Origin: Citrobacter telavivensis
Lineage (GTDB): Bacteria; Pseudomonadota; Gammaproteobacteria; Enterobacterales; Enterobacteriaceae
Direction: 5' to 3'
DNA: 64,000 nt
NCBI GenBank assembly: GCA_009363175.1
Contig: CP045205.1
Location: forward strand, 4,526,001 to 4,590,000
Shown one piece after another: positions 37,126 to 46,484 of this stretch (position 1 is the first letter of the stretch; the number at the start of each line of letters is the position of its first letter). A program made the translations under genes and the position numbers. The notes under the pieces are model-generated. The model was not told the DNA's origin. It saw only the letters and a program-made list of their open reading frames with translations, and did not search any database.

Positions 37126-37743
37126 ATGAACGTTTCGATAAGAGACCGAATAAAAGCTGGAAAACTGTTTACCGATATGTCCGAAGGTCTGCCACAGGAG
37201 AGGCTGTGCGGAAAAGAGTTAATGTACGAATTTAACCATTCGCGCCCCTCCGAGATTGAAAAGAGGGAAAAACTGATTCGTGAAATGTTTGGCACCGTGG
37301 GGGAACACGCGTGGATAGAGCCACCGATGTATTTCTCTTACGGTACCAATATTCATGTTGGCGATAATTTTTACGCTAATTTTAACTTTACCATCGTGGA
37401 TGATTACACGGTCACTATCGGTAATAATGTCCTGATTGCGCCAAACGTCACGATATCGGTAACAGGACATCCCATTCACCATGAATTGAGAAAATCCGGG
37501 GAAATGTTCTCTTTCCCGGTAACCATAGGTAATAACGTATGGATTGGCAGTCACGTGGTTATCAATCCTGGCGTCACGATTGGCGATAATTCGGTTATCG
37601 GCGCAGGTAGCGTAGTAACAAAGGACATTCCATCTGATGTGGTTGCCGTGGGGGTTCCCTGTCGGGTTATCAGAACGATTAACGAAAGAGATAAAGAATA
37701 TTATTACAAGAATTATAAAGTAGAGCCGTCAGCTAAGCCGTAA
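37126..37743 (+). CDS. lacA: Galactoside O-acetyltransferase LacA
   Basis: The start at MNVSIRDRIKAGKLFTDM gives 205 residues and aligns with E. coli; an in-frame TTG at 37093 overlapping the lacY stop was not used. A left-handed beta-helix of hexapeptide repeats is visible, with the catalytic H115 in VTGHPIHHE. The enzyme acetylates thiogalactosides from acetyl-CoA. It is the last gene of the lac operon and is followed by a REP element. Confidence 0.95.
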   Translation: MNVSIRDRIKAGKLFTDMSEGLPQERLCGKELMYEFNHSRPSEIEKREKLIREMFGTVGEHAWIEPPMYFSYGTNIHVGDNFYANFNFTIVDDYTVTIGNNVLIAPNVTISVTGHPIHHELRKSGEMFSFPVTIGNNVWIGSHVVINPGVTIGDNSVIGAGSVVTKDIPSDVVAVGVPCRVIRTINERDKEYYYKNYKVEPSAKP

Positions 37744-37744
37744 T

Positions 37745-37776
37745 GCCGGATGCATCGCTCGCGCGGTACATCCGGC
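37745..37776. repeat. REP-like palindrome between lacA and prpE
   Basis: Arms gccggatg and catccggc (37745-37776) lie between the convergent lac and prp units, only 18 bp before the prpE stop. It may act as a shared 3' border. Confidence 0.75.
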
Positions 37777-37794
37777 TACGGTTACGATGCCCGG

Positions 37795-39681
37795 TTACTC
37801 TTCCATCGCCTGGCGTATTTGCTGCAGCGCCGCCGGATCGTCAAGGGTAGTGAGATCGCCCGGATCGCGGCCTTCACAAATCGCCTGGATCGTGCGGCGG
37901 AGCATCTTGCCGGATCGGGTTTTCGGCAGTTGCGAAACAAACCAGACGTGAGCGGGACGTCCAAAGTTGCCAATCTGACTGTCCACCAGCGCCATGATTG
38001 CCTTCTCTTCCGAATGCGCCACGTCCGGATCTTCGAGGCTATCGCTCTGTTTGGGAATGACAAACGCCACCGCCACCTGCCCTTTCAGCGCATCTTTCAC
38101 CCCCACTACCGCCACTTCCGCCACGTTCGGATAGCTGGAGATACTCTCCTCGATTTCCCGCGTGCCCAGTCGATGCCCGGCGACATTAATCACATCATCC
38201 GTACGTCCGAGGATGAAGTAGTAGCCGTCGGCGTCGCGAATCCCCCAGTCAAACGTGGCATACACCTGACGGTTAAACAGCGACCAGTAGGTATTCACAA
38301 ACCGCGCGTCGTCGCCCCAGATGGTCTGAATACAACCGGGTGGCAACGGCCCTTCGATGACCACCATCCCCTTCTCGTTGGCACCGCAAGGTTCGCCGGT
38401 TACCTCATTGAGCAACTGCACGTTATAGCCGTACATCGGCACGCCGGGGCTGCCGAGGCGCGATGGACGGTCATCCAGCGCACGGGCCAGCGCCATAATT
38501 GGCCAGCCGGATTCGGTCTGCCAGTAGTTATCGACCACCGGCACACCCAGCGTTTCGGTCACCCAACTTGCGGTCGGTTCATCCAGCGGTTCACCCGCCA
38601 GATAGAGCACCTCCAGTGAAGAGAGATCGTGATTGCGGATCTGCGCGGTTGGAAACTTCTTCAGCACGCGAATGGCGGTCGGTGCCGAGAACATCCGGTT
38701 GACCTGATATTTTTCGACGATTTTCCACCACACGCCGCAGTCCGGATACGTCGGCAGCCCTTCATACACAATCGTTGCCATCCCCGCTAACAGCGGCGCA
38801 TAAACGATGTAGGAGTGCCCCACAACCCAACCGATATCCGACGCGCAAAAAAACACGCCGCCCGCTTTGCCGCCAAAAATGGTGTCCATTGAGGTCGCCA
38901 GTGCCACCGCATAGCCACCGACGTCTCGCTGCACGCCTTTAGGTTTGCCGGTGGTGCCAGAGGTATAGAGAATGCAGGAGGTTTCGTTGGACTCCAGCCA
39001 CGTCACCGGCACCGTGGCGCCGAGATGCTGCTGGCGCAGAGTGGCAAAATCGAGATCGCGACCGGTCACGCGCGCCATTTTCGCCAGTCCCCGGTCCACC
39101 AACAGCACTTGTTTCGGCTGATGCTGCGCCTGATCGATAGCCTCATCGAGCAGCTTTTTGTAGGGCAACACTTTACCGCCGCGCGCTCCCGCATCGGCGG
39201 AGACAATCAGCACCGGCTTCGCGTCATCGATCCGCGCCGCCACGCTATGCGAGGCAAAACCGCCGAACACCACCGAGTGGATCGCGCCAATCCGTGCGCA
39301 GGCCAGCAGCGTGATATGCGCCTCGGCAATCATCGGCATGTAGACCAGCACCCGATCGCCGCGCTGCACGCCAAGCGATTGCAGCATCGACGCCACCACG
39401 TTCACTTCGTCATATAACTGACTGAAGGTGAAGGTGCGCTCCTCTTCGGTCTCGGATGAGACGGCGATCAGCGCCAGCGCATCCGGTTGTCTATCCAGCC
39501 AGCGGTCAATGGCGTTATGACACAGGTTGGTGGTACCGCCGCAAAACCAGCGGGCAAACGGCGGATTGCTGTGGTCCAGCGTGCGGGTAAACGGCTGCTG
39601 CCAGTCGATGCGCCGGGCCTGCTCGGCCCAGAACGCCTCCGGTTGCGTAATGGAACGCTGATAAAATTCGCTAAAAGACAT
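37795..39681 (-). CDS. prpE: Propionyl-CoA synthetase PrpE
   Basis: The 628-residue acyl-adenylating enzyme activates propionate with ATP and CoA, the entry step of the methylcitrate cycle. Adenylation-core motifs include YTSGTTGKPKG and the A-region DNYWQTESGWP. The C-terminal domain carries the regulatory lysine in RSGKMLRR near residue 592, which is the acetylation/propionylation site in Salmonella. It is the last gene of prpBCDE, 39 bp after prpD. Length and start match E. coli. Confidence 0.97.
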   Translation of the reverse strand: MSFSEFYQRSITQPEAFWAEQARRIDWQQPFTRTLDHSNPPFARWFCGGTTNLCHNAIDRWLDRQPDALALIAVSSETEEERTFTFSQLYDEVNVVASMLQSLGVQRGDRVLVYMPMIAEAHITLLACARIGAIHSVVFGGFASHSVAARIDDAKPVLIVSADAGARGGKVLPYKKLLDEAIDQAQHQPKQVLLVDRGLAKMARVTGRDLDFATLRQQHLGATVPVTWLESNETSCILYTSGTTGKPKGVQRDVGGYAVALATSMDTIFGGKAGGVFFCASDIGWVVGHSYIVYAPLLAGMATIVYEGLPTYPDCGVWWKIVEKYQVNRMFSAPTAIRVLKKFPTAQIRNHDLSSLEVLYLAGEPLDEPTASWVTETLGVPVVDNYWQTESGWPIMALARALDDRPSRLGSPGVPMYGYNVQLLNEVTGEPCGANEKGMVVIEGPLPPGCIQTIWGDDARFVNTYWSLFNRQVYATFDWGIRDADGYYFILGRTDDVINVAGHRLGTREIEESISSYPNVAEVAVVGVKDALKGQVAVAFVIPKQSDSLEDPDVAHSEEKAIMALVDSQIGNFGRPAHVWFVSQLPKTRSGKMLRRTIQAICEGRDPGDLTTLDDPAALQQIRQAMEE

Positions 39682-39720
39682 AACGCTCTCCTGTTGAACT
39701 TACGCCTGATGAGGTGGGCT

Positions 39721-41172
39721 CTAGATGACATAAAGGTCCATATATTCATTGACCGGCATCTGCTCCAGGCGAGTTCTGTCCAGGGAGACATCCAGGATGC
39801 GCTGCTGTTGGCGGGCCGGGAACTGACGCGCCAGGTTAATTTTGAATTTTTCGATAAGTTTAGGGATCCCATCGGTACGGCGACGCGCGTGACCAATCGG
39901 ATACTCCACCGCCACCTCGTCAAAACGCGTGCCGTCGGTAAATTCAAGAGTAATGGCGTTGGCGATGGCGCGTTTTTCCGGGTCGTGATAGTCCGCGGTA
40001 AACGTCGGATCTTCAAAGCAGTTCATCTTCTCGCGCAGGGAATCGATACGTTTGTCCTGCGCCACATCGTCCTCATAGTCTGCCGCCGTTAAGCGTCCGA
40101 ACAGCAGCGGGATCGCCACCATGTACTGAATACAGTGGTCGCGATCGGCCGGGTTATTCAGCGGCCCCTGCTTGTCGATGATGCGAATGCAGGCTTCGTG
40201 CGTGCGAATGGTCACCTTCTCGATATCCGCGGCGCACTTACCTGCCGCCTGCATCTGTGCGTACAGGGTCATTGCCGCTTCGACCGCCGTCTGAGAGTGG
40301 AACTCCGCCGGGAAAGAGATTTTGAACAACACGTTTTCCATCACGTAGGAGCCGTACGGACGCTGGAAGCGGAACGACGCCCCTTTGAACGAGACATCAT
40401 AAAAGCCCCAGGTTTTCGCCGTCAGCGCCGAGGGATAGCCCATCTCACCGGTTTTGGCCATCAGCGCCAGACGCACCGCGCGCGAGGTCGCATCGCCTGC
40501 CGCCCAGGATTTACGCGTGCCGGTATTCGGCGCATGGCGATAGGTGCGCAACGACTGCCCGTCGACCCACGCCAGCGAAACCGCATTGAGGATCTCATCA
40601 CGCGTCAGTCCCAGCAGTTCGGCGACCACGGCGGTGGAGGCCACTTTGACCAGCAGAACGTGGTCAAGCCCCACGCGGTTAAAGGCGTTTTCCAGCGCGA
40701 TACAGCCCTGAATTTCGTGAGCCTTGATCATCCCGGTCAGCACCTGTTTCATCGTCAGCGGCGCTTTACCCGCCGCGACCGCGTTGCGCGACAGCCAGTC
40801 CGCAGTCGCCAGGATCCCGCCGAGGTTATCGGAAGGATGGCCCCATTCCGCCGCCAGCCAGGTGTCATTGAAGTCGAGCCAGCGGATCATCGCGCCGATG
40901 TTAAACGCGGCCTGTACCGGGTCGAGCTGAAATTGGGTACCCGGCACGCGCACGCCGTTGGGTACGACGGTTCCCGGTACAATCGGGCCCATCAGTTTTT
41001 TACAGGCCGGATACTCCAGCGCTTCCAGACCGCAGCCCAGCGTATCGAGCAGACAGTAGTGCGCGGTGTCATATGCCACCTTCGAGGTGACTTCGTAGTT
41101 CATCACGTAATCAACGATATCAACGATTTCACGATCGAATTCCGGGCGAACATTCATTACTTGAGCTGACAT
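39721..41172 (-). CDS. prpD: 2-methylcitrate dehydratase PrpD
   Basis: The 483-residue MmgE/PrpD-family enzyme dehydrates 2-methylcitrate to 2-methyl-cis-aconitate. It equals E. coli PrpD in length and is nearly identical in long segments (VDYVMNYEVTSKVAYDTAHY truncated here for length). It contains no Fe-S cluster motif, in line with the family. It lies 36 bp after prpC and 39 bp before prpE in one operon. Confidence 0.97.
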   Translation of the reverse strand: MSAQVMNVRPEFDREIVDIVDYVMNYEVTSKVAYDTAHYCLLDTLGCGLEALEYPACKKLMGPIVPGTVVPNGVRVPGTQFQLDPVQAAFNIGAMIRWLDFNDTWLAAEWGHPSDNLGGILATADWLSRNAVAAGKAPLTMKQVLTGMIKAHEIQGCIALENAFNRVGLDHVLLVKVASTAVVAELLGLTRDEILNAVSLAWVDGQSLRTYRHAPNTGTRKSWAAGDATSRAVRLALMAKTGEMGYPSALTAKTWGFYDVSFKGASFRFQRPYGSYVMENVLFKISFPAEFHSQTAVEAAMTLYAQMQAAGKCAADIEKVTIRTHEACIRIIDKQGPLNNPADRDHCIQYMVAIPLLFGRLTAADYEDDVAQDKRIDSLREKMNCFEDPTFTADYHDPEKRAIANAITLEFTDGTRFDEVAVEYPIGHARRRTDGIPKLIEKFKINLARQFPARQQQRILDVSLDRTRLEQMPVNEYMDLYVI

Positions 41173-41208
41173 TAGCGATATTCCTGTTTTTTATCGTTTG
41201 AAGGAGAA

Positions 41209-42378
41209 TTAGTTACGCTGATCCAACGCGACAAATGCGCGGTCTTCCGGGCCGGTGTAATTGGCGGAAGGACGGATAATTTTGTTGTCCTGGCGCTGCT
41301 CGATGATGTGCGCCGCCCAACCGGTGACGCGGGCGATAACAAACAGCGGGGTAAACATTTCGGTGGGAACACCCATCATGTTGTAGGAAACCGCCGAGAA
41401 CCAGTCGAGATTCGGGAACATCTTTTTCGTTTCCCACATTACCGTTTCCAGACGATCGGCAATGTTGTACATCTTCAGCGACCCGCCTTCTTCGGAAAGC
41501 TGTCTCGCCACCTTCTTAATGACCTGATGGCGCGGATCGGCAAGGGTGTAGACCGGATGACCGAAACCAATCACCACCTCTTTGTTTTCCACGCGTTTAC
41601 GAATATCGGCCTCGGCTTCGTCCGGCGTTTCATAGCGCTGTTGAATTTCCAGCGACACTTCGTTCGCCCCGCCGTGCTTCGGGCCACGCAGTGCGCCAAT
41701 CGCGCCAATAATCGCCGAATAGACGTCGGAGCCAGTCCCGGCAATCACGCGGCTGGTAAAGGTGGATGCATTGAACTCGTGCTCGGCGTACAGCACCAGC
41801 GAAATGTGCATCGCTTTTTCCCAGCTCTGCGACGGCTTTTCGCCGTGCAGCAGATGCAGAAAATGGCCGCCGATGGAGTCGTCATCGGTTTCTGGCTGGA
41901 TACGCTCGCCGTTGTGGCTGTAGTGATACCAGTAAAGAAGAATGGAACTGAGCGAGGCCAGCAGCTTGTCGGCGATATCACGCGCGCCGGAAACGGTATG
42001 CCCCTCTTTTTCCGGCAGCGTACAGCCCAGGGCCGATACGCCAGTGCGCATGACGTCCATCGGATGCGACGCCGCCGGCAGCGCTTCCAGCACGGTACGG
42101 ACATTGGCCGGTAATCCACGCAGCGCTTTGAGTTTGATTTTGTATGCCTGAAGTTCGTCACGGGTCGGGAGTTTTCCGTGAATCAGCAGATGCGCCACTT
42201 CTTCAAATTCGCACTGTTGGGCGAGATCGAGAATATCGTAGCCGCGATAGTGGAGATCGTTACCGCTTTTGCCAACGGTGCATAGCGCGGTGTTGCCCGC
42301 CGGTACGCCGGACAGCGCGACGGATTTTTTAGGCTTAATGACATGGGTATTATTTTGCAGGATCGTTGTGTCGCTCAT
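41209..42378 (-). CDS. prpC: 2-methylcitrate synthase PrpC
   Basis: The start at MSDTTILQNNTHVIKPKKS has a GAGGA site; a longer frame would run into REP sequence. The 389-residue citrate-synthase-fold enzyme condenses propionyl-CoA with oxaloacetate. Active-site signatures GPKHGGANE (His) and GFGHPVYTLADPR (His) are visible. The preceding 200 bp to prpB hold the duplicated REP block. Confidence 0.97.
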   Translation of the reverse strand: MSDTTILQNNTHVIKPKKSVALSGVPAGNTALCTVGKSGNDLHYRGYDILDLAQQCEFEEVAHLLIHGKLPTRDELQAYKIKLKALRGLPANVRTVLEALPAASHPMDVMRTGVSALGCTLPEKEGHTVSGARDIADKLLASLSSILLYWYHYSHNGERIQPETDDDSIGGHFLHLLHGEKPSQSWEKAMHISLVLYAEHEFNASTFTSRVIAGTGSDVYSAIIGAIGALRGPKHGGANEVSLEIQQRYETPDEAEADIRKRVENKEVVIGFGHPVYTLADPRHQVIKKVARQLSEEGGSLKMYNIADRLETVMWETKKMFPNLDWFSAVSYNMMGVPTEMFTPLFVIARVTGWAAHIIEQRQDNKIIRPSANYTGPEDRAFVALDQRN

Positions 42379-42427
42379 GTTGTCCTCGTCATTATTATCA
42401 TGTGTAGGGTATTGAGGGTTTTCGTCC

Positions 42428-42603
42428 AGGCCTGATAAGGCGTAGCCGCCATCAGGCACTGCCGGATGGCACTGCGTTTATCCGGCCTACGGTTTCAGGT
42501 TCAGGGCATCCCGTTGTGTAGGCCAGATAAGGCGCAGCCGCCATCAGGCACTGCCGGATGGCACTGCGTTTATCTGGCCTACGGTTTCAGGTTCAGGGCA
42601 TCC
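42428..42603. repeat. 92-bp tandem duplication of REP pair plus prpB 3' end
   Basis: Two direct copies with a 92-bp period (units from 42428 and 42520) each contain two REP palindromes followed by the 23 bases acggtttcaggttcagggc-atcc. In the second copy these bases are the true 3' end of prpB (codons for DALNLKP, stop at 42579-42581). The first copy (42489-42511) is a non-coding duplicate. Copies differ at only a few positions. Confidence 0.85.
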
Positions 42604-43460
42604 AGCTTCTCTTCGTACTGGTAGTAATTGATGCTTTCGTACAGTTCGTTGCGGGTCTGCATAATGTCGATAACGCTCTTTTGCGTCCCTTCCTGGCGCA
42701 GCACGTTGTAGACCTTTTCGGCGGCCCGGTTCATGGCGCGGAATGCCGAGAGCGGATAGAGCGCCATTGCCACGTTAGCGCTGCGCAGTTCGTCGGTCGT
42801 GAACAGCGGCGTGGCGCCAAATTCGGTGATATTAGCGAGAATGGGAACCTGGACCGCATCGGCAAACTGGCGGTACATCGAAAGCTCCGTGATCGCTTCC
42901 GGGAACAGCATATCGGCGCCCGCTTCGACATAGGCCTGCGCACGATCGATCGCCGCCGCTAAACCTTCTACGGCCAGGGCATCGGTACGCGCCATGACAA
43001 CAAAGTTGGGATCGGTACGGGCATCCACCGCCGCACGAATGCGATCGACCATCTCTTCTTTCGACACGATCGCTTTATTCGGACGATGGCCGCAGCGCTT
43101 GGCACCGATCTGATCTTCGATGTGTAGCGCCGCCGCCCCGGCTTTGATCATCGACTTCACGGTGCGCGCGACGTTAAACGCCGAAGCGCCAAAGCCGATA
43201 TCGGCATCCACCAGCAGCGGCAGCGGACACACGTCGGTGATGCGGCGAATGTCGGTCAATACGTCATCCAGGGTGGAGATCCCCAGATCCGGCAGTCCCA
43301 GCGAACCGGCCGCGACGCCGCCGCCAGAAAGATAAATCGCCTGATACCCGGCACGCTGGGCCAGCAGCGCATGGTTGGCGTTGATGGTGCCGACAATTTG
43401 TAAGGGGTTTTCTTTGGTGAGTGCAGCGCGAAACGCCTGACCCGGAGAATCCAGAGACAT
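42579..43460 (-). CDS. prpB: 2-methylisocitrate lyase PrpB
   Basis: The start at MSLDSPGQAFRAAL has an AGGAT site, giving 293 residues. The enzyme cleaves 2-methylisocitrate to pyruvate and succinate. Family signatures are D85 and D87 (VDADIGFG) for magnesium and the catalytic C123 in KRCGHRPNK. The C-terminus reads EEKLDALNLKP and is shorter than the E. coli end I recall (DNLFARSQVK), so the tail appears to have been remade where the REP block begins. It is the first gene of the operon, divergent from prpR. Confidence 0.96.
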   Translation of the reverse strand: MSLDSPGQAFRAALTKENPLQIVGTINANHALLAQRAGYQAIYLSGGGVAAGSLGLPDLGISTLDDVLTDIRRITDVCPLPLLVDADIGFGASAFNVARTVKSMIKAGAAALHIEDQIGAKRCGHRPNKAIVSKEEMVDRIRAAVDARTDPNFVVMARTDALAVEGLAAAIDRAQAYVEAGADMLFPEAITELSMYRQFADAVQVPILANITEFGATPLFTTDELRSANVAMALYPLSAFRAMNRAAEKVYNVLRQEGTQKSVIDIMQTRNELYESINYYQYEEKLDALNLKP

Positions 43461-43507
43461 AGTCCATCCTCGTGTTATCAACTTGTTACTTACCGTTGAT
43501 TCACATA

Positions 43508-43523
43508 AAGCAAGGGCTATGCC
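43508..43523 (-). promoter_or_regulatory. Sigma-54 promoter of prpBCDE
   Basis: On the minus strand the sequence TGGCATAGCCCTTGCT has GG and GC at -24/-12 spacing, matching sigma-54 consensus. It lies about 50 bp upstream of prpB. PrpR, encoded divergently, is a sigma-54 activator. Confidence 0.8.
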
Positions 43524-43553
43524 AAAGGCTGTTTGCGACTGGTTATTTTCAAT

Positions 43554-43670
43554 AATCTTATATATAACAACAATATAAGATGTTTTATGTCGCGATGCGC
43601 AAAAATAAACGTGTCAGCTAACGTTTCATGAAACGCGTGCTGTTGTTTCATTGCAACATTTATGAAACAA
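43554..43670. promoter_or_regulatory. Inverted repeats in the prpB-prpR gap (PrpR sites)
   Basis: Three inverted repeats are seen: an AT-rich one near 43554-43581 (atcttatat ... atataagat), cgtttcatgaaacg at 43622-43635, and ttgtttcat ... atgaaacaa at 43643-43670. The last two share the GTTTCAT half-site and are probably PrpR enhancer sites. The AT-rich repeat between enhancer and promoter could bind IHF or bend DNA. Confidence 0.6.
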
Positions 43671-43710
43671 GGCTACACCCAATACTCTGTCCTTTTATTT
43701 TGGGTTGGCT

Positions 43711-45306
43711 ATGGCGACGACAAATCTTCCTCCGCGGGTGAATGATGACAAACCGGTTATCTGGACGGTCTCGGTAACGCGACTGTTCGATCTGTTTCGC
43801 GACATCAGCCTCGAGTTCGATAACCAGGCGACCATCACCCCAATCCAGCTCGGTTTTGAAAAGGCGGTCGCCTATATTCGTAAAAAGCTGGCGACCGAAC
43901 GCTGTGACGCGATCATCGCCGCAGGATCTAACGGCGCGTATCTGAAAAGCCGTCTGTCGATTCCGGTGATCCTGATCAAGCCCAGCGGTTTTGACGTCCT
44001 GCACGCGCTGGCAAAGGCTGGCAAACTGACCGCTTCCATTGGCGTGGTCACCTATCAGGAGACACTGCCGGCGCTGATGGCCTTTCAAAAAACCTTTAAC
44101 CTGCAACTGGAACAGCGCAGCTATATCACCGAAGAAGATGCACGGGGACAGATCAACGAACTGAAAGCCAGCGGCATTGAGGCGGTGGTCGGCGCGGGGC
44201 TGATAACCGATCTGGCGGAAGAGGCTGGCATGACGGGTATCTTTATCTATTCCGCCGCCACGGTGCGCCAGGCCTTCAGCGATGCGCTGGACATGACTCG
44301 CCACACCCAGCGCCGTCACGGTCATTACGCGTCCGATCAGGCGCTGCGTACCCGCTATGAACTGGGAGATATTCGCGGCGAGTCCGCGCAGATGGAGCAG
44401 GTGCGCCATACCATTATGCTGTATGCCCGTTCACCTGCCTCTGTCCTGATACAGGGGGAAACCGGCACCGGGAAGGAACTGGCGGCCCAGGCCATCCACC
44501 GGGAGTTTAGTACGCGTGCAGGCACGCGTGGCGACAAGTCTGCACATCCGTTCGTCGCGGTAAACTGTGGGGCGATTACCGAATCTTTACTTGAAGCGGA
44601 GTTGTTCGGCTATGAGGAAGGTGCCTTCACCGGGTCGCGACGCGGCGGCCGTGCCGGGCTGTTTGAAATCGCCCACGGAGGGACGCTGTTTCTCGATGAG
44701 ATCGGTGAAATGCCGCTGCCGCTGCAAACCCGGCTGCTGCGCGTACTGGAAGAAAAAGAGGTCACTCGGGTGGGTGGACATCACCCCATTCCGGTGACGG
44801 TGCGGGTGATTAGCGCCACCCACTGCAATCTGGAAGAGGAGATGAAACGAGGGCTGTTTCGTCGCGATCTGTTTTATCGCCTGAGTATTTTGCGTCTGTC
44901 GCTGCCGGCTCTGCGCGAGCGCCCCGCAGATATCCTGTCGCTGGCGGAAGGTTTTTTAAAACAGTCGCTGGCCGCGCTCTGTGTGCCGTTTACCGAGTCG
45001 GTGCGCGCCGGACTGGCGCAGAGAGCCTGCGTTCTGTTGCACTATCACTGGCCGGGGAATATTCGCGAGTTACGTAATATGATGGAACGGCTGGCGCTGT
45101 TTTTAAGCGTTGAACCTATGCCACAGCTGGATGAGCACTTACTACAGCGGCTGCTGCCGGAACTGGCAGAGATTGAAACGCCGTCATTCCCGGTATCTTC
45201 AGCCACACCGCAGCAGGTACTGGTGCAGTTCAACGGTGATAAACGTGCCGCAGCTCGCTATCTGGGGATCAGCAGAACCACCTTCTGGCGACGCCTGAAG
45301 GAATAA
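43711..45306 (+). CDS. prpR: PrpR, sigma-54-dependent propionate regulator
   Basis: The start is the ATG at 43711 (MATTNLPPRVNDDKPVIW); a TTG two codons earlier is less likely. The 531-residue protein has an N-terminal PrpR_N sensor domain (binds 2-methylcitrate in Salmonella), an AAA+ domain with Walker A GETGTGKE, the sigma-54 contact motif GAFTGS and Walker B GGTLFLDEIGEMP, and a Fis-type helix-turn-helix (AARYLGISRTTFWRRL). It activates the divergent prpBCDE operon. Confidence 0.96.
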   Translation: MATTNLPPRVNDDKPVIWTVSVTRLFDLFRDISLEFDNQATITPIQLGFEKAVAYIRKKLATERCDAIIAAGSNGAYLKSRLSIPVILIKPSGFDVLHALAKAGKLTASIGVVTYQETLPALMAFQKTFNLQLEQRSYITEEDARGQINELKASGIEAVVGAGLITDLAEEAGMTGIFIYSAATVRQAFSDALDMTRHTQRRHGHYASDQALRTRYELGDIRGESAQMEQVRHTIMLYARSPASVLIQGETGTGKELAAQAIHREFSTRAGTRGDKSAHPFVAVNCGAITESLLEAELFGYEEGAFTGSRRGGRAGLFEIAHGGTLFLDEIGEMPLPLQTRLLRVLEEKEVTRVGGHHPIPVTVRVISATHCNLEEEMKRGLFRRDLFYRLSILRLSLPALRERPADILSLAEGFLKQSLAALCVPFTESVRAGLAQRACVLLHYHWPGNIRELRNMMERLALFLSVEPMPQLDEHLLQRLLPELAEIETPSFPVSSATPQQVLVQFNGDKRAAARYLGISRTTFWRRLKE

Positions 45307-45307
45307 A

Positions 45308-45375
45308 TTGTCGGGTGGCGACGCACAGCGTCCTGTCCAGCCTACCACCCAGAACAGACCGGAACCACCCGACAA
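45308..45375. terminator. Long-range hairpin between convergent prpR and yahO
   Basis: Perfect 11-bp arms ttgtcgggtgg (45308-45318) and ccacccgacaa (45365-45375) enclose 46 bases with REP-like content. It starts directly after the prpR stop and ends 9 bp before the yahO stop. It is probably a shared bidirectional 3' end. Confidence 0.55.
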
Positions 45376-45384
45376 CCTTACGAA

Positions 45385-45660
45385 TTACTTCTTCTTGTAA
45401 ATATTGGCAGTGCCATGAATTTTGTTGTCGGTTTGACCGGAGGTCAGCACAACCACATCAGCACCTTTTTCCTCTGCTTTTTTCAGCAGATCTTCTTTCG
45501 CATCCTGAGTTGATGTTTCATTGCTGGTATTGATGTTACCAATCAGGGTGTACTGCGACTCTACCTTCTCAAACTCAGCCTTTGTTAACAGCTCCGCTGC
45601 AAACGCATTTGTCGCCACAAAAGCCAACGCAGCAATCAAGACTTTATATCCAGTTTTCAT
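45385..45660 (-). CDS. yahO: YahO, small periplasmic DUF1471 (YhcN/BhsA-type) protein
   Basis: The 91-residue protein has a signal peptide (MKTGYKVLIAALAFVATNAF, cleavage after AFA) and a single DUF1471 domain ending IHGTANIYKKK. It matches E. coli YahO closely, including TKAEFEKVESQY. Family members (BhsA, McbA, YhcN) are small stress- and biofilm-linked periplasmic proteins; the role of YahO itself is unknown. TGGAGC precedes the ATG. Its place next to prpR is also that in E. coli. Confidence 0.93.
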   Translation of the reverse strand: MKTGYKVLIAALAFVATNAFAAELLTKAEFEKVESQYTLIGNINTSNETSTQDAKEDLLKKAEEKGADVVVLTSGQTDNKIHGTANIYKKK

Positions 45661-46484
45661 AGTAAAGCTCCAGGTTATGTTATGACGCTATCATCACCCC
45701 TGAATCCATGCAGCGGTTCAAGGATGATTAATAACTAGTTCAGCTTCCAGGAAAAATCCAGGCCCTTTCCAGGATATATTGCTTTTGTGGTTTCAACCTG
45801 CTCAGTACGCTTTTCACGTTCGACGGTAAAGTTAAGTCAGTCTGTTTACTATAAATACGCAGACAACGCTGCCCTCTGTTTTTAATCAATCAAAAGATGC
45901 TAACTCAGTATGAATAATCCTGTTCAGACCCCTTTCAATTAAGATTATTATTAAAAAATCTCAGAATTATTGGTAATAATCTTAATATCAACAGAAAACT
46001 CCTCAGATAAATACCAATATAAAAATTGATATTCATCAAGCCAATGATAATTAGCCAGTATAAGAATCCGAAAAAAAATTATTACCGCACGTGATTAACA
46101 ACGTTAAATAGATAACCAGATTGACGTTAAACCTACGCATCCATTAAGCCCGTCTTATCGAATACCTCATCTATCTTATTGTTTTTTGCTTTAAATTCGC
46201 ACAATTCCTGGGCGGAGGGTAAAAAACAATAAATATTGATAATCAAACAATTAGCAACCATTTGCACATTTTCAGCCCATTAACGACAGTTAATAGCCTC
46301 AGCCTATCGATACTTCATGCAAGTCGGTGGCAAAACGATTACGCCATTTCCCTCGCGACAAATAACATTAATAATCATCAGCTCCTTATTAACATGAGCA
46401 AATCCACGAATGGCCTAATATTCAAGGTTGGCCTTTTTGCCCCTCCATTTAATTAATATTCGAATCTTAAGGAAGAGTCAATAT
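45661..46484. promoter_or_regulatory. Long AT-rich region between yahO and an autotransporter
   Basis: About 820 bp hold the yahO promoter and the promoter of the autotransporter at 46485. From 45890 to 46480 the DNA is strongly AT-rich with no credible gene; a 64-codon frame at 46262 has no ribosome site. This composition again suggests H-NS-type silencing. Confidence 0.45.

Noticed and set aside
38000..41169. Long plus-strand frames opposite prpE and prpD (up to 344 codons)
   Set aside because: Mirror frames of GC-rich codons in well-established prp genes; composition is His/Arg/Gln-rich without any domain.
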